Assembly: GCF_030812475.1 (NCBI RefSeq)
Contig: NZ_JAUSSR010000001.1
Coordinates: forward strand, 558,001-622,000
From: Pseudomonas lini
GTDB lineage: Bacteria > Pseudomonadota > Gammaproteobacteria > Pseudomonadales > Pseudomonadaceae
Length of the DNA: 64,000 nucleotides
Reading direction: 5' to 3'
In this document: one piece after another, positions 9,726-20,156 of the stretch
Layout: the number at the start of each line of letters is the position of its first letter
How positions within the stretch are numbered: position 1 is the stretch's first letter
Translations under genes and position numbers: made by a program
The notes under the pieces: model-generated
The model's database searches: none
What the model saw: only the letters and a program-made list of their open reading frames with translations
What the model was told of the DNA's origin: nothing

Positions 9726-10385
9726 ATGACGTTCAAGGCGCCGGACAGCCTCGCCGAGCAAATCGCTCACCACCTCGCCGAACGCATCATTCGTGGCGAA
9801 ATGAAGCCCGGAGAGCGCATCCAGGAACAGAAGGTCACGCTGGCCCTCAATGTCAGCCGCGGTTCGGTTCGCGAAGCCTTGCTGATCCTCGAGCGGCGCC
9901 ACCTGATCGCGATCCTGCCGCGCCGGGGCGCCCACGTCACCGAACTCACCGTCCACAAGGTGCAGAGCCTGTGCGCGCTGATGAGCGAGTTGTACATCCT
10001 GCTCGGCAACGCCGTGGCCAGCGGCTGGCAAGTCCAGGCCGACATGGCGCCGTTCGTGCAGATCCAGCAGCGCCTGACCGCCAGCTACGAGCGCCAGGAC
10101 ATCCGCACCTTCGTCGATGACAGCTTCAACGTGATGCGCGCCGCGTACCCGTTTGCCAATAACCCGTACTTGCAGGAAACCGTCGAGAATCTGCAGCCGG
10201 CCATGAGCCGTGCGTATTTCCTCGCCCTGGACCAGCGCAAGGCGTCGATGAGCGAGTTCCTCGAACTGTTCGAACGTCTGCTCGCCGCCGTGCTGGCCCG
10301 TGACTTTCCGCAGATCCGCGAGGTGCTGACGGCCTATGCCCAGCGCAGCTGCGATCTGGTGGTTTCCGCCCTGACGGACGCCTGA
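9726..10385 (+). CDS. GntR/FCD family regulator, probable xdh regulator
   Basis: This 219-residue protein has an N-terminal winged helix (LAEQIAHHLAERIIRGEMKPGERI, then VSRGSVREALLILERRHLIAILPRRGAHVTEL) and an FCD-like helical C-terminal domain. An AAGGA ribosome site precedes the ATG. It is divergent from xdhA and ends 2 bases before the GTG start of smc, so smc may be partly co-transcribed with it. Divergent layout and the palindromes at 9511-9554 make it the best local candidate for controlling xdhABC-guaD; the inducer is unknown. Confidence 0.85.
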   Translation: MTFKAPDSLAEQIAHHLAERIIRGEMKPGERIQEQKVTLALNVSRGSVREALLILERRHLIAILPRRGAHVTELTVHKVQSLCALMSELYILLGNAVASGWQVQADMAPFVQIQQRLTASYERQDIRTFVDDSFNVMRAAYPFANNPYLQETVENLQPAMSRAYFLALDQRKASMSEFLELFERLLAAVLARDFPQIREVLTAYAQRSCDLVVSALTDA

Positions 10386-10387
10386 GC

Positions 10388-13300
10388 GTGCGGCTCAAGT
10401 GCATCAAGCTGGCGGGGTTCAAATCCTTCGTCGACCCGACCACGGTGAACTTCCCCAGTAATATGGCGGCGGTGGTCGGGCCCAACGGGTGTGGCAAGTC
10501 GAACATCATCGACGCCGTCCGTTGGGTGATGGGCGAGAGCTCGGCCAAGAACTTGCGCGGCGAGTCGATGACCGATGTCATCTTCAACGGCTCCACCAGC
10601 CGCAAACCGGTGAGCCAGGCAAGCATCGAACTGGTGTTCGATAACTCCGATGGCACCTTGATCGGCGAATACGCGGCCTACGCCGAAATTTCGATCCGGC
10701 GCAAAGTCACCCGCGACAGCCAGAACAGCTATTTTCTCAACGGCAGCAAATGCCGTCGTCGTGACATCACCGACATCTTTCTCGGCACCGGTCTCGGCCC
10801 GCGCAGCTACTCGATCATCGAGCAGGGGATGATCTCCAAGCTGATCGAAGCCAAGCCGGAAGACCTGCGCAACTTCATCGAGGAAGCGGCCGGCATCTCC
10901 AAGTACAAGGAGCGCCGGCGCGAGACCGAAAACCGCATCCGCCGCACCCACGAAAACCTCGCCCGCCTGACCGACCTGCGCGAAGAGCTCGAACGTCAGC
11001 TCGAACGCTTGCACCGCCAGGCCGAGGCGGCGAAGAAGTATCAGGAATTCAAAGGCGAGGAGCGTCAACTCAAGGCGCAACTCTCGGCCCTGCGCTGGCA
11101 GGCGTTGAACGAACAGGTCGGCCAGCGCGAAGCGATCATCGGCACCCAGGAAGTCACCTTCGAAGCCTTGGTGGCCGAGCAGCGCAATGCCGACGCGGCG
11201 ATCGAACGCCTGCGCGACGGGCACCACGACCTGTCCGAACGCTTCAATCTGGTGCAGGGGCGCTTCTATTCGGTGGGCGGCGACATCGCCCGGGTCGAGC
11301 AGAGCATCCAGCACGGACAGCAACGCTTGCGGCAATTGCAGGATGATTTGAAGGAAGCCGAGCGCGCGCGCCTGGAAACCGAATCTCATCTGGAGCACGA
11401 CCGCACGTTGTTGCTGACCTTGGGCGAAGAGCTGGACATGCTCACCCCGGAGCAGGAAGTCACCAGCGCCGCCGCCGAAGAAGCGGCCGCCGCGCTGGAA
11501 GAATCCGAAACCACCATGCACGGCTGGCAGGAGCAGTGGGACACCTTCAACCTCACGGCGGCCGAGCCCCGGCGCCAGGCGGAAGTCCAGCAGTCGCGGA
11601 TCCAGCAGCTGGAAACCAGCATGGAGCGCCTGGCCGAGCGACAGAAGCGTCTGGGCGAAGAGCGCGCGTTGCTCTCGGCGGATCCGGAAGACGCGGCGAT
11701 CATGGAGCTCGGCGAGCAGTTGGCTGCGAGTGAAGCGACGCTGGAGGACTTGCAGGCCAGCGAAGAAGCGCAGGTGGAGCGCCTGGAGCAACTGCGTCAG
11801 GAATTGCAACAGGCGCTGACGGCGCAACAGCAGGCCCAGGGTGATTTGCAGCGCCTCAACGGGCGGCTCGCTTCCCTGGAAGCCTTGCAGCAAGCCGCAC
11901 TCGATCCCGGCACCGGCACCGCCGAATGGTTGCGCGAACAGCACCTGGCGGATCGACCGCGCCTGGCTGAAGGCTTGAAGGTCGAGGCCGGTTGGGAATT
12001 GGCGGTGGAGACCGTGCTCGGTGCCGACCTGCAAGCGGTGCTGGTGGACGATTTTGGCGATTTCGACCTGGCCGGCTTTGCCCAGGGCGATCTGCGTTTG
12101 CTCAGCCCGGCCAGCGATGGCGTGCGCATGGCCGGCAGCTTGCTCGACAAGGTCGAGGCGCAGATCGATCTGTCGCCGTGGCTGGGGCAGGTCAAACCGG
12201 TCGAAAATCTCGAACAGGCCCTGGCGCTGCGCAGTCAGCTGACCGCCGGCCAAAGCTTGATCAGCCGCGATGGATATTGGGTCGGACCGCACTTCTTGCG
12301 CGTGCGTCGGGCCAGCGAAGCGGAAAGTGGCGTGCTGGCCCGTGGCCAGGAAATCCAGCGCCTGGGCCTTGAGCGCGAAGAGCGCGAAGCCACGGTGGAA
12401 ACCCTGGAAACCCGATTGCAAAACCTGCGGGCCCAGCAACGTCAGCAGGAAAACGGTCGCGAACATCTGCGCCGCCTGCTGCAGGACGAAGCCCGTCAGC
12501 AGGGCGAATTGAAAGCTCAGTTGTCCGCCGGCAAAGCCAAGGTCGAACAGCTGACACTGCGCCGCACCCGCCTGGATGAAGAACTGGTCGAGCTTGGTGA
12601 GCAACGGGCGCTGGAGCATGAAAATATCGGCGAGGCGCGCCTGCAATTGCAGGAAGCCCTCGACAGCATGGCACTCGATACCGAGCAGCGTGAGTTGTTG
12701 CTGGCCCAGCGCGACAGCCTGCGCGAGCGCCTCGATCGGGTGCGCCAGGAAGCCCGGCAGCACAAGGATCACGCGCATCAACTGGCGGTGCGCCTGGGTT
12801 CGCTCAAGGCCCAGCACGATTCAACCCGTCAGGCGCTGGAACGGCTGGAGATGCAGTCCGAGCGCCTGACCGAAAAACGCGAACAGCTGAGCCTCAACCT
12901 GGAGGAGGGCGAGGCACCGCTGGAAGAGTTGCGCCTCAAGCTCGAAGAGTTGCTCGACAAGCGCATGACTGTCGACGAAGAACTCAAGACCGCGCAGATC
13001 GCCCTGGAAGATGCCGACCGCGAGTTGCGCGACGCGGAAAAACGGCGTAACCAGGCCGAGCAGCAATCCCAATTGATCCGCGGCCAGCTCGAACAGCAGC
13101 GCATGGAATGGCAAGCCCTGACGGTGCGCCGCAAGGCCCTCGAAGACCAGTTGCACGAGGACGGCTACGACCTGCACGGCGTGCTGGCTACCCTGGTGGC
13201 CGGGGCCAACGAAAAAGACGCCGAGGAGGAGCTCGAACGCATTGCGGCGCGGATCCAGCGCTTGGGTGCGATCAACCTGGCGGCCATCGACGAATACCAG

Positions 13301-13876
13301 CAACAATCCGAGCGCAAACGTTATCTGGATGCCCAGAATGACGATCTGGTGGAAGCGCTGGACACCCTCGAGAATGTGATTCGAAAGATCGACAAGGAAA
13401 CCCGAAACCGCTTCAAGGATACCTTTGATCAGATCAATGCCGGAATTCAGGCACTTTTCCCAAAAGTTTTCGGTGGAGGCAGCGCGTATTTGGAACTGAC
13501 GGGCGAAGATCTACTCGATACAGGGGTAACGATCATGGCGCGGCCGCCAGGAAAGAAGAACAGCACCATCCATTTGCTCTCCGGTGGCGAAAAAGCCCTG
13601 ACCGCATTGGCCCTGGTATTTGCCATCTTCAAGTTGAATCCGGCACCGTTCTGCATGCTCGATGAAGTTGACGCGCCACTGGATGACGCTAACGTTGGAC
13701 GCTACGCACGGTTGGTCAAAGAGATGTCGCAGACGGTGCAGTTCATCTATATCACCCACAACAAGATCGCCATGGAAATGGCCGACCAGCTGATGGGGGT
13801 GACGATGCACGAGCCGGGTTGTTCGCGTCTGGTGGCGGTGGACGTCGAGGAGGCGATGGCGATGGTGGACGCCTAG
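10388..13876 (+). CDS. smc: Chromosome segregation ATPase SMC
   Basis: This 1162-residue structural-maintenance-of-chromosomes protein has an ABC-type ATPase head split between the ends, joined by two long coiled coils and a hinge. Walker A is GPNGCGKSN (about residues 31-39). The hinge falls near residues 515-650, marked by GWELAVETVLGADLQAVLVDD. The signature LSGGEKAL is near residue 1064, followed by Walker B in CMLDEVDAPLDD. The start is GTG, two bases after the preceding GntR stop. It is followed by zipA and ligA, the usual pseudomonad order. Confidence 0.96.
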   Translation: MRLKCIKLAGFKSFVDPTTVNFPSNMAAVVGPNGCGKSNIIDAVRWVMGESSAKNLRGESMTDVIFNGSTSRKPVSQASIELVFDNSDGTLIGEYAAYAEISIRRKVTRDSQNSYFLNGSKCRRRDITDIFLGTGLGPRSYSIIEQGMISKLIEAKPEDLRNFIEEAAGISKYKERRRETENRIRRTHENLARLTDLREELERQLERLHRQAEAAKKYQEFKGEERQLKAQLSALRWQALNEQVGQREAIIGTQEVTFEALVAEQRNADAAIERLRDGHHDLSERFNLVQGRFYSVGGDIARVEQSIQHGQQRLRQLQDDLKEAERARLETESHLEHDRTLLLTLGEELDMLTPEQEVTSAAAEEAAAALEESETTMHGWQEQWDTFNLTAAEPRRQAEVQQSRIQQLETSMERLAERQKRLGEERALLSADPEDAAIMELGEQLAASEATLEDLQASEEAQVERLEQLRQELQQALTAQQQAQGDLQRLNGRLASLEALQQAALDPGTGTAEWLREQHLADRPRLAEGLKVEAGWELAVETVLGADLQAVLVDDFGDFDLAGFAQGDLRLLSPASDGVRMAGSLLDKVEAQIDLSPWLGQVKPVENLEQALALRSQLTAGQSLISRDGYWVGPHFLRVRRASEAESGVLARGQEIQRLGLEREEREATVETLETRLQNLRAQQRQQENGREHLRRLLQDEARQQGELKAQLSAGKAKVEQLTLRRTRLDEELVELGEQRALEHENIGEARLQLQEALDSMALDTEQRELLLAQRDSLRERLDRVRQEARQHKDHAHQLAVRLGSLKAQHDSTRQALERLEMQSERLTEKREQLSLNLEEGEAPLEELRLKLEELLDKRMTVDEELKTAQIALEDADRELRDAEKRRNQAEQQSQLIRGQLEQQRMEWQALTVRRKALEDQLHEDGYDLHGVLATLVAGANEKDAEEELERIAARIQRLGAINLAAIDEYQQQSERKRYLDAQNDDLVEALDTLENVIRKIDKETRNRFKDTFDQINAGIQALFPKVFGGGSAYLELTGEDLLDTGVTIMARPPGKKNSTIHLLSGGEKALTALALVFAIFKLNPAPFCMLDEVDAPLDDANVGRYARLVKEMSQTVQFIYITHNKIAMEMADQLMGVTMHEPGCSRLVAVDVEEAMAMVDA

Positions 13877-13880
13877 CGGC

Positions 13881-13956
13881 GCAGCTTCGAGCGTCAAGCT
13901 ATAAGCTGCAAGTAACGCGGCTTGCCGCTTGGAGCTGAAAGCTTGTAGCTGCGAAG
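13881..13956. repeat. Small GCAGCTT-type palindromic repeat
   Basis: An intergenic inverted structure built of AGCTTG/CAAGCT words (GCAGCTTCGAGC... to ...GCTTGTAGCTGCGAAG). It is unlike the REP core of the other repeats here but resembles a second small palindrome family seen between pseudomonad genes. It follows the smc stop directly and may act as a weak transcriptional barrier. Confidence 0.55.
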
Positions 13957-14102
13957 CCGTTGGTCGTGCTAGTTTAATGTCAATTTAGCGTATGCGTGGG
14001 CAAAACGCCTGTCAGAACATAGAGTTGGCGCCACGTTTTAAAGCGGTTTACCAGCTGTAAACCCCTTATTTTTCAGCATTTTTTATAGAGGCACGGGATT
14101 AC

Positions 14103-14951
14103 ATGGAAATCGGTCTGCGCGAGTGGCTGATCCTTATCGGCATTATTGTCATTGCCGGTATTCTTTTCGACGGCTGGCGCCGCATGCGCGGCGGCAAGGG
14201 GAAACTGAAATTCCGTCTTGACCGGAATTTGTCCAATTTGCCGGACGAGGACACCAGCGCCGAGCTGTTGGGCCCGCCCCGGGTGCTGGATACCCACAAG
14301 GAACCTCATCTGGACGAGCACGATCTGCCGTCGGTGAGCATGCCTGCCCGTGAACAGCGCGAGTCGGGATCCAAACGCGGCAAGCGTGGCCAGGGCGAGC
14401 CATCCCAGGGCGACCTGAACCTGGACCTGGAAGGCGGCCCGAGCTTCAGCAGCCATGACGACGATTACCCGGATGAAACCAAGGCCTCGAGCTCGACTGG
14501 CGACCGGGAGCAGCCGCAAGCCGAAGAAGTGCTGGTGATCAGTGTGATCTGCCGCGACGCCGCCGGCTTCAAGGGCCCGGCGCTGTTGCAGAATATTCTG
14601 GAAAGCGGCTTGCGCTTTGGCGAGATGGACATTTTCCACCGCCACGAAAGCATGGCCGGCAACGGCGAAGTCCTGTTCTCGATGGCCAATGCGGTCAAGC
14701 CGGGCGTCTTCGACCTGGACGACATCGACCACTTCAGCACGCCGGCGGTAAGCTTCTTCCTCGGCCTGCCGGGCCCGCGTCATCCCAAGCAAGCCTTCGA
14801 CGTGATGGTAGCTGCGGCGCGCAAACTGTCCCAGGAACTGAACGGCGAACTGAAAGACGACCAGCGCAGCGTGTTGACTGCCCAGACGATCGAGCATTAC
14901 CGTCAGCGCATCGTCGAATTCGAACGCCGCGCCCTGACCCAGAAGCGTTGA
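14103..14951 (+). CDS. zipA: Cell division protein ZipA
   Basis: This 282-residue bitopic inner-membrane protein tethers FtsZ to the membrane at the division site. Seen: an N-terminal transmembrane segment (about residues 9-22, [14 protein letters not shown]), a short basic stretch [12 protein letters not shown], a charged Pro/Gln/Ser-rich linker (about 45-140), and a C-terminal ZipA FtsZ-binding fold (about 145-275) containing [10 protein letters not shown] and [18 protein letters not shown]. It lies between smc and ligA, the conserved arrangement. Confidence 0.95.
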   Translation: MEIGLREWLILIGIIVIAGILFDGWRRMRGGKGKLKFRLDRNLSNLPDEDTSAELLGPPRVLDTHKEPHLDEHDLPSVSMPAREQRESGSKRGKRGQGEPSQGDLNLDLEGGPSFSSHDDDYPDETKASSSTGDREQPQAEEVLVISVICRDAAGFKGPALLQNILESGLRFGEMDIFHRHESMAGNGEVLFSMANAVKPGVFDLDDIDHFSTPAVSFFLGLPGPRHPKQAFDVMVAAARKLSQELNGELKDDQRSVLTAQTIEHYRQRIVEFERRALTQKR

Positions 14952-14952
14952 T

Positions 14953-15034
14953 CTGTAGGAGCCGGCTTGCTGGCGAAGGCGGTCTCAAGTACGCCTTCGC
15001 CGGCAAGCCGAATCGTCGCACCGCGGCTCCTACA
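14953..15034. repeat. REPIN with one degraded arm
   Basis: A left REP core (CTGTAGGAGCCGGCTTGC) pairs with an imperfect right arm in which the REP tail is interrupted before CGGCTCCTACA. Confidence 0.8.
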
Positions 15035-15060
15035 ATGAATCTACGCCGCTTCAACAGATT

Positions 15061-17459
<2,399 letters not shown>

Positions 17460-17536
17460 TGCCATTCGCTGACAAGTCGGAACGCCGCACCGCCGCCCGA
17501 GAACACCTGCATACCGCTGGATTGCGAAAACGCCAA

Positions 17537-17627
17537 CCCCTGTAGGAGCCGGCTTGCCGGCGAAGGCGTCTGCATGATCGCTGCAAGGCTTGAGGCCGCC
17601 TTCGCTGGCAAGCCAGCTCCTACGGGG
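17537..17627. repeat. REPIN downstream of ligA
   Basis: Inverted REP pair of the CTGTAGGAGCCGGCTTGC subtype. Confidence 0.9.
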
Positions 17628-17663
17628 ATCAGCTGTGTATCGATGATATGCGCTCAACGCCAG

Positions 17664-17694
17664 CCCCTGTAGGAGCCGGCTTGCCGGCGAAGGC
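17664..17694 (+). repeat. Single REP
   Basis: One REP core of the GTAGGAGCCGGCTTGCC subtype without an opposite partner nearby. It follows the REPIN above by 36 bases. Confidence 0.85.
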
Positions 17695-17776
17695 GATGCC
17701 AGCCCTCGCACAAAAAGCGGGAACGATCGATACCCCTTCATGATCTAGTCTTGGCATGCCCCAGGGAGAGATCGCC

Positions 17777-18940
17777 ATGTACCGCTTCTTCGAACAGCTC
17801 AGCTCACGCATCGCCGCGCCTTTCATGGCCGAGAATTCGCGCAACAGCAAAGTCTGGCAGTGCCGCTGCGGCCAGTCGCTGTTCTTCCGCAACAGCCAGT
17901 GCCTGGCCTGTTCGGCGGCGCTGGGCTATCAACCCGAACAGAGCCGCCTGTCCTCGCTGCAGCCCGGCTTGCAGGCGGACACCTGGCTGCTCGACGCCGA
18001 TCCCGAGGCGGGTACGTTCCGCCGCTGCGCCAATCTCGACTCCCCGGCTGCCTGCAACTGGCTGCTGCCGGCCAACGATCATGATGCGCTGTGCATTGCC
18101 TGCAGCCTGAACCACACCATCCCCGACCTGTCGATTGCCGAAAACCCCGAACGCTGGCGCAAGGTAGAAACCGCCAAGCGTCGTCTCGTCGCGCAGTTGA
18201 TCAGCCTGGGCTTGCAGGTGATTCCCAAAACCGTCAACGAGGAGACCGGCCTGGCCTTCGATTTCATCGGAGTCGACCTTGACGGCAAACTTCCGACCAC
18301 GGGGCATGCCAATGGCTTGATTACCCTCGACATCAAGGAAGCCGACGACGTCCACCGCGAGCAGGTCCGGGTGCAAATGCACGAACCGTATCGCACGCTG
18401 CTCGGGCACTTTCGTCACGAGGTCGGGCATTACTACTGGGACCGCCTGATCGCCAACAGTCACTGGCTGGAACCGTTCCGCGGACTGTTCGGCGACGAGC
18501 GCGCCAGCTATGCCGAAGCCCTCGAGCACCACTATCAACAAGGCGCGCCGCTCGAATGGCAGCAACAGTACGTCAGCGCCTACGCGACCATGCATCCATG
18601 GGAGGACTGGGCCGAAACCTGGGCGCACTACCTGCACATGACGGACGCCGTGGACACTGCGTTGGGGTTCGGCATGAGCGCCAGGGAACTGGACTTCGAC
18701 TACCAGCCGTTTCCCTCCAGCAGCCTCTACGACCCGCAGCATCCCGGCGGGGTGGCGTTCCTGGCATTCGTCAACGCCTGGATCGAATTGGCCGGCATGC
18801 TCAACGAACTGTCGCGCAGCATGGGCCAGCCGGATTTCTATCCCTTCGTCCTGCCATCGGCGGTGATCGCCAAGCTGCACTTCATCCACCTGGTCATCCA
18901 GCAGGAGGGCGGCAGGGCGGATGAGGTGCTGGCGCAATAA
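17777..18940 (+). CDS. Zinc-ribbon putative metallopeptidase
   Basis: This 387-residue protein belongs to the bacterial 'putative zinc-binding metallopeptidase' family. An N-terminal rubredoxin-like zinc ribbon has cysteines in WQCRCG and QCLAC (about residues 29-47). The peptidase-like core carries HEVGHYYW, an HExxH metal motif at about residue 214, followed by a glutamate-rich DERASYAEALEHHY that may give the third ligand, and PWEDWAETWAHYLHM. GGGAGAG lies upstream of ATG 17777; an ATG seven codons earlier is rejected. No signal peptide is seen, so it is probably cytoplasmic. The substrate is unknown and catalysis is inferred from the motif. Confidence 0.85.
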   Translation: MYRFFEQLSSRIAAPFMAENSRNSKVWQCRCGQSLFFRNSQCLACSAALGYQPEQSRLSSLQPGLQADTWLLDADPEAGTFRRCANLDSPAACNWLLPANDHDALCIACSLNHTIPDLSIAENPERWRKVETAKRRLVAQLISLGLQVIPKTVNEETGLAFDFIGVDLDGKLPTTGHANGLITLDIKEADDVHREQVRVQMHEPYRTLLGHFRHEVGHYYWDRLIANSHWLEPFRGLFGDERASYAEALEHHYQQGAPLEWQQQYVSAYATMHPWEDWAETWAHYLHMTDAVDTALGFGMSARELDFDYQPFPSSSLYDPQHPGGVAFLAFVNAWIELAGMLNELSRSMGQPDFYPFVLPSAVIAKLHFIHLVIQQEGGRADEVLAQ

Positions 18941-19078
18941 TAAGGATCGCGGCCATCGGCAGCTCCTGCATGGATCGGCGTGCCGTAGCGACCAAAGGCT
19001 CGCGCCACGTTCCGGACATTATTTAAAGGCCACTGCATGTCCTTGAGCCGCCTCGTATTTTTTTATCCGCACGAACGG

Positions 19079-19106
19079 TTGTAACTTCGTCTCAGATAGG
19101 TACAAT
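19079..19106 (+). promoter_or_regulatory. Sigma-70 promoter of the 4.5S RNA gene
   Basis: TTGTAA and TACAAT are separated by 16 bases, placing the start near 19113, about 25 bases before the mature 4.5S RNA. A short 5' leader removed by processing is expected. Confidence 0.65.
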
Positions 19107-19138
19107 GGCGCGGCTCGCCGTCAGGTGAGCGTCGTTAT

Positions 19139-19248
19139 GGTGACCCCATCGGTCCCCCCGCAACGATTACCCGTGAACCTGGTCAGATCCGGAAGGAAGC
19201 AGCCACAGCGGGAACATTGTGTGCCGGGGTGTGGCTGGTGGGGTTACC
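19139..19248 (+). ncRNA. ffs: Signal recognition particle 4.5S RNA
   Basis: The universally conserved SRP domain IV is unmistakable: CAGATCCGGAAGGAAGCAGCC (tetraloop and asymmetric internal loop that bind Ffh) at about 19184-19204. The termini GGTGACCCCA and TGGGGTTACC pair to close the long hairpin, which fixes the ends within a few bases. The RNA works with Ffh to target nascent inner-membrane proteins. It has its own promoter and a shared terminator downstream. Confidence 0.95.
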
Positions 19249-19367
19249 ACCTTAGCGGGCCGCGAATTCTTCTGGCGGTATTTTTCAAAACTAATTTCCT
19301 TTTGCTCTGCCATGGATATTGTCCAGGGTGGATTTTTTGTCGTTTCCGGTTTTTGAAGTCATACCTG

Positions 19368-19412
19368 AAAAAGGAGGCCGACCTGTCCAGCGGACAAGTC
19401 GGCCTCCTTTTT
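19368..19412. terminator. Bidirectional terminator between ffs and the XRE gene
   Basis: A long stem (AAAAAGGAGGCCGAC paired with GTCGGCCTCCTTTTT, plus inner TGTCC/GGACA) has A and T tracts on both sides. Confidence 0.93.
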
Positions 19413-19424
19413 CCATTCCTGCCA

Positions 19425-19739
19425 CTAAGGCTTGGACAACGCCTGGTCAACCGCCGCAATCAGCTTTCCCAGATCGTTCGGGCTGGCTTTATGAATGACG
19501 CCGAACAGGTACGCCCGCTGTTCATCCTCATCGCCCGGATCGGCAAAAAAGGCTTTCAACGTCACTCCGAGCACCTCGGCAAGCAGGAACAGGGCGTCCA
19601 TGCTGGGGGTATAGGTGCCGGTTTCGAAGCGACTGATGGTTTTGGGGTCAAAACCGGTTTTTTCGCCGAGTTCAGCCTGAGTAAGCCCCGCGACCTTGCG
19701 GTAACGCCGGATGGCTGGACCCAAACTTGAAATGTGCAT
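19425..19739 (-). CDS. Small XRE-family transcriptional regulator
   Basis: This 104-residue protein has an N-terminal Cro/CI helix-turn-helix (about residues 8-62; GLTQAELGEKTGFDPKTISRFETG is the recognition part) and a short C-terminal tail without a known domain. It stands alone, convergent with ffs and divergent from the PAS-GGDEF-EAL gene. There is no toxin gene beside it, so it is not obviously an antitoxin. Targets are unknown. Confidence 0.8.
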   Translation of the reverse strand: MHISSLGPAIRRYRKVAGLTQAELGEKTGFDPKTISRFETGTYTPSMDALFLLAEVLGVTLKAFFADPGDEDEQRAYLFGVIHKASPNDLGKLIAAVDQALSKP

Positions 19740-20156
19740 CGCTCAATTCCCATTTGGAATCAAGAACTTAACGATAGATTTCGGCGTATGACAACCGCGT
19801 TATCCATCACCTATGCTTGCAAAATGTGATGCATTTCGTAGAATCGCCGCTCCGATAGGACTTTCGGTGCCCTGTTCTCGATCGCGAGCGCGATGTGAAA
19901 AAGCCACTATGCGCGTTCGTGCAGGATAACGAGCAGCCTCAAAGCCGCGCTTGAACCTTGCGCAATGTACCTGGATTCGTGGTTTTCGCCCTTTTCAAAC
20001 GGCCTTTCAGATTAGTTGATCTTCGGCTGTCCGGGGGCCATCAGATGCTGTTCATGGAGTGACCACGTGTTTCTGAGCAATCCGCCACAAAACATCTCTT
20101 CCGGGCATCCTGCACTGGTCGAGCGGTGCCACCGCTAGCGACAACGAGCCTGACTC
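19740..20156. other. Long leader region before the PAS-GGDEF-EAL gene
   Basis: This 417-base stretch lies between the divergent XRE and PAS-GGDEF-EAL genes. A sigma-70-like promoter (TTGCAA-N16-TAGAAT, 19817-19844) reads toward the latter and would give a 5' leader of roughly 300 bases. I find no known riboswitch motif, no terminator and no convincing small ORF in it. Confidence 0.45.

Noticed and set aside
10334..12817. Long minus-strand open frame opposite smc
   Set aside because: It is a shadow frame of the SMC coiled coil in high-G+C DNA. It has no ribosome site, and its Leu/Gln-rich composition mirrors the sense strand.
19139..19730. Plus-strand open frame across the 4.5S RNA
   Set aside because: The region is the SRP RNA and a terminator; the frame is incidental.
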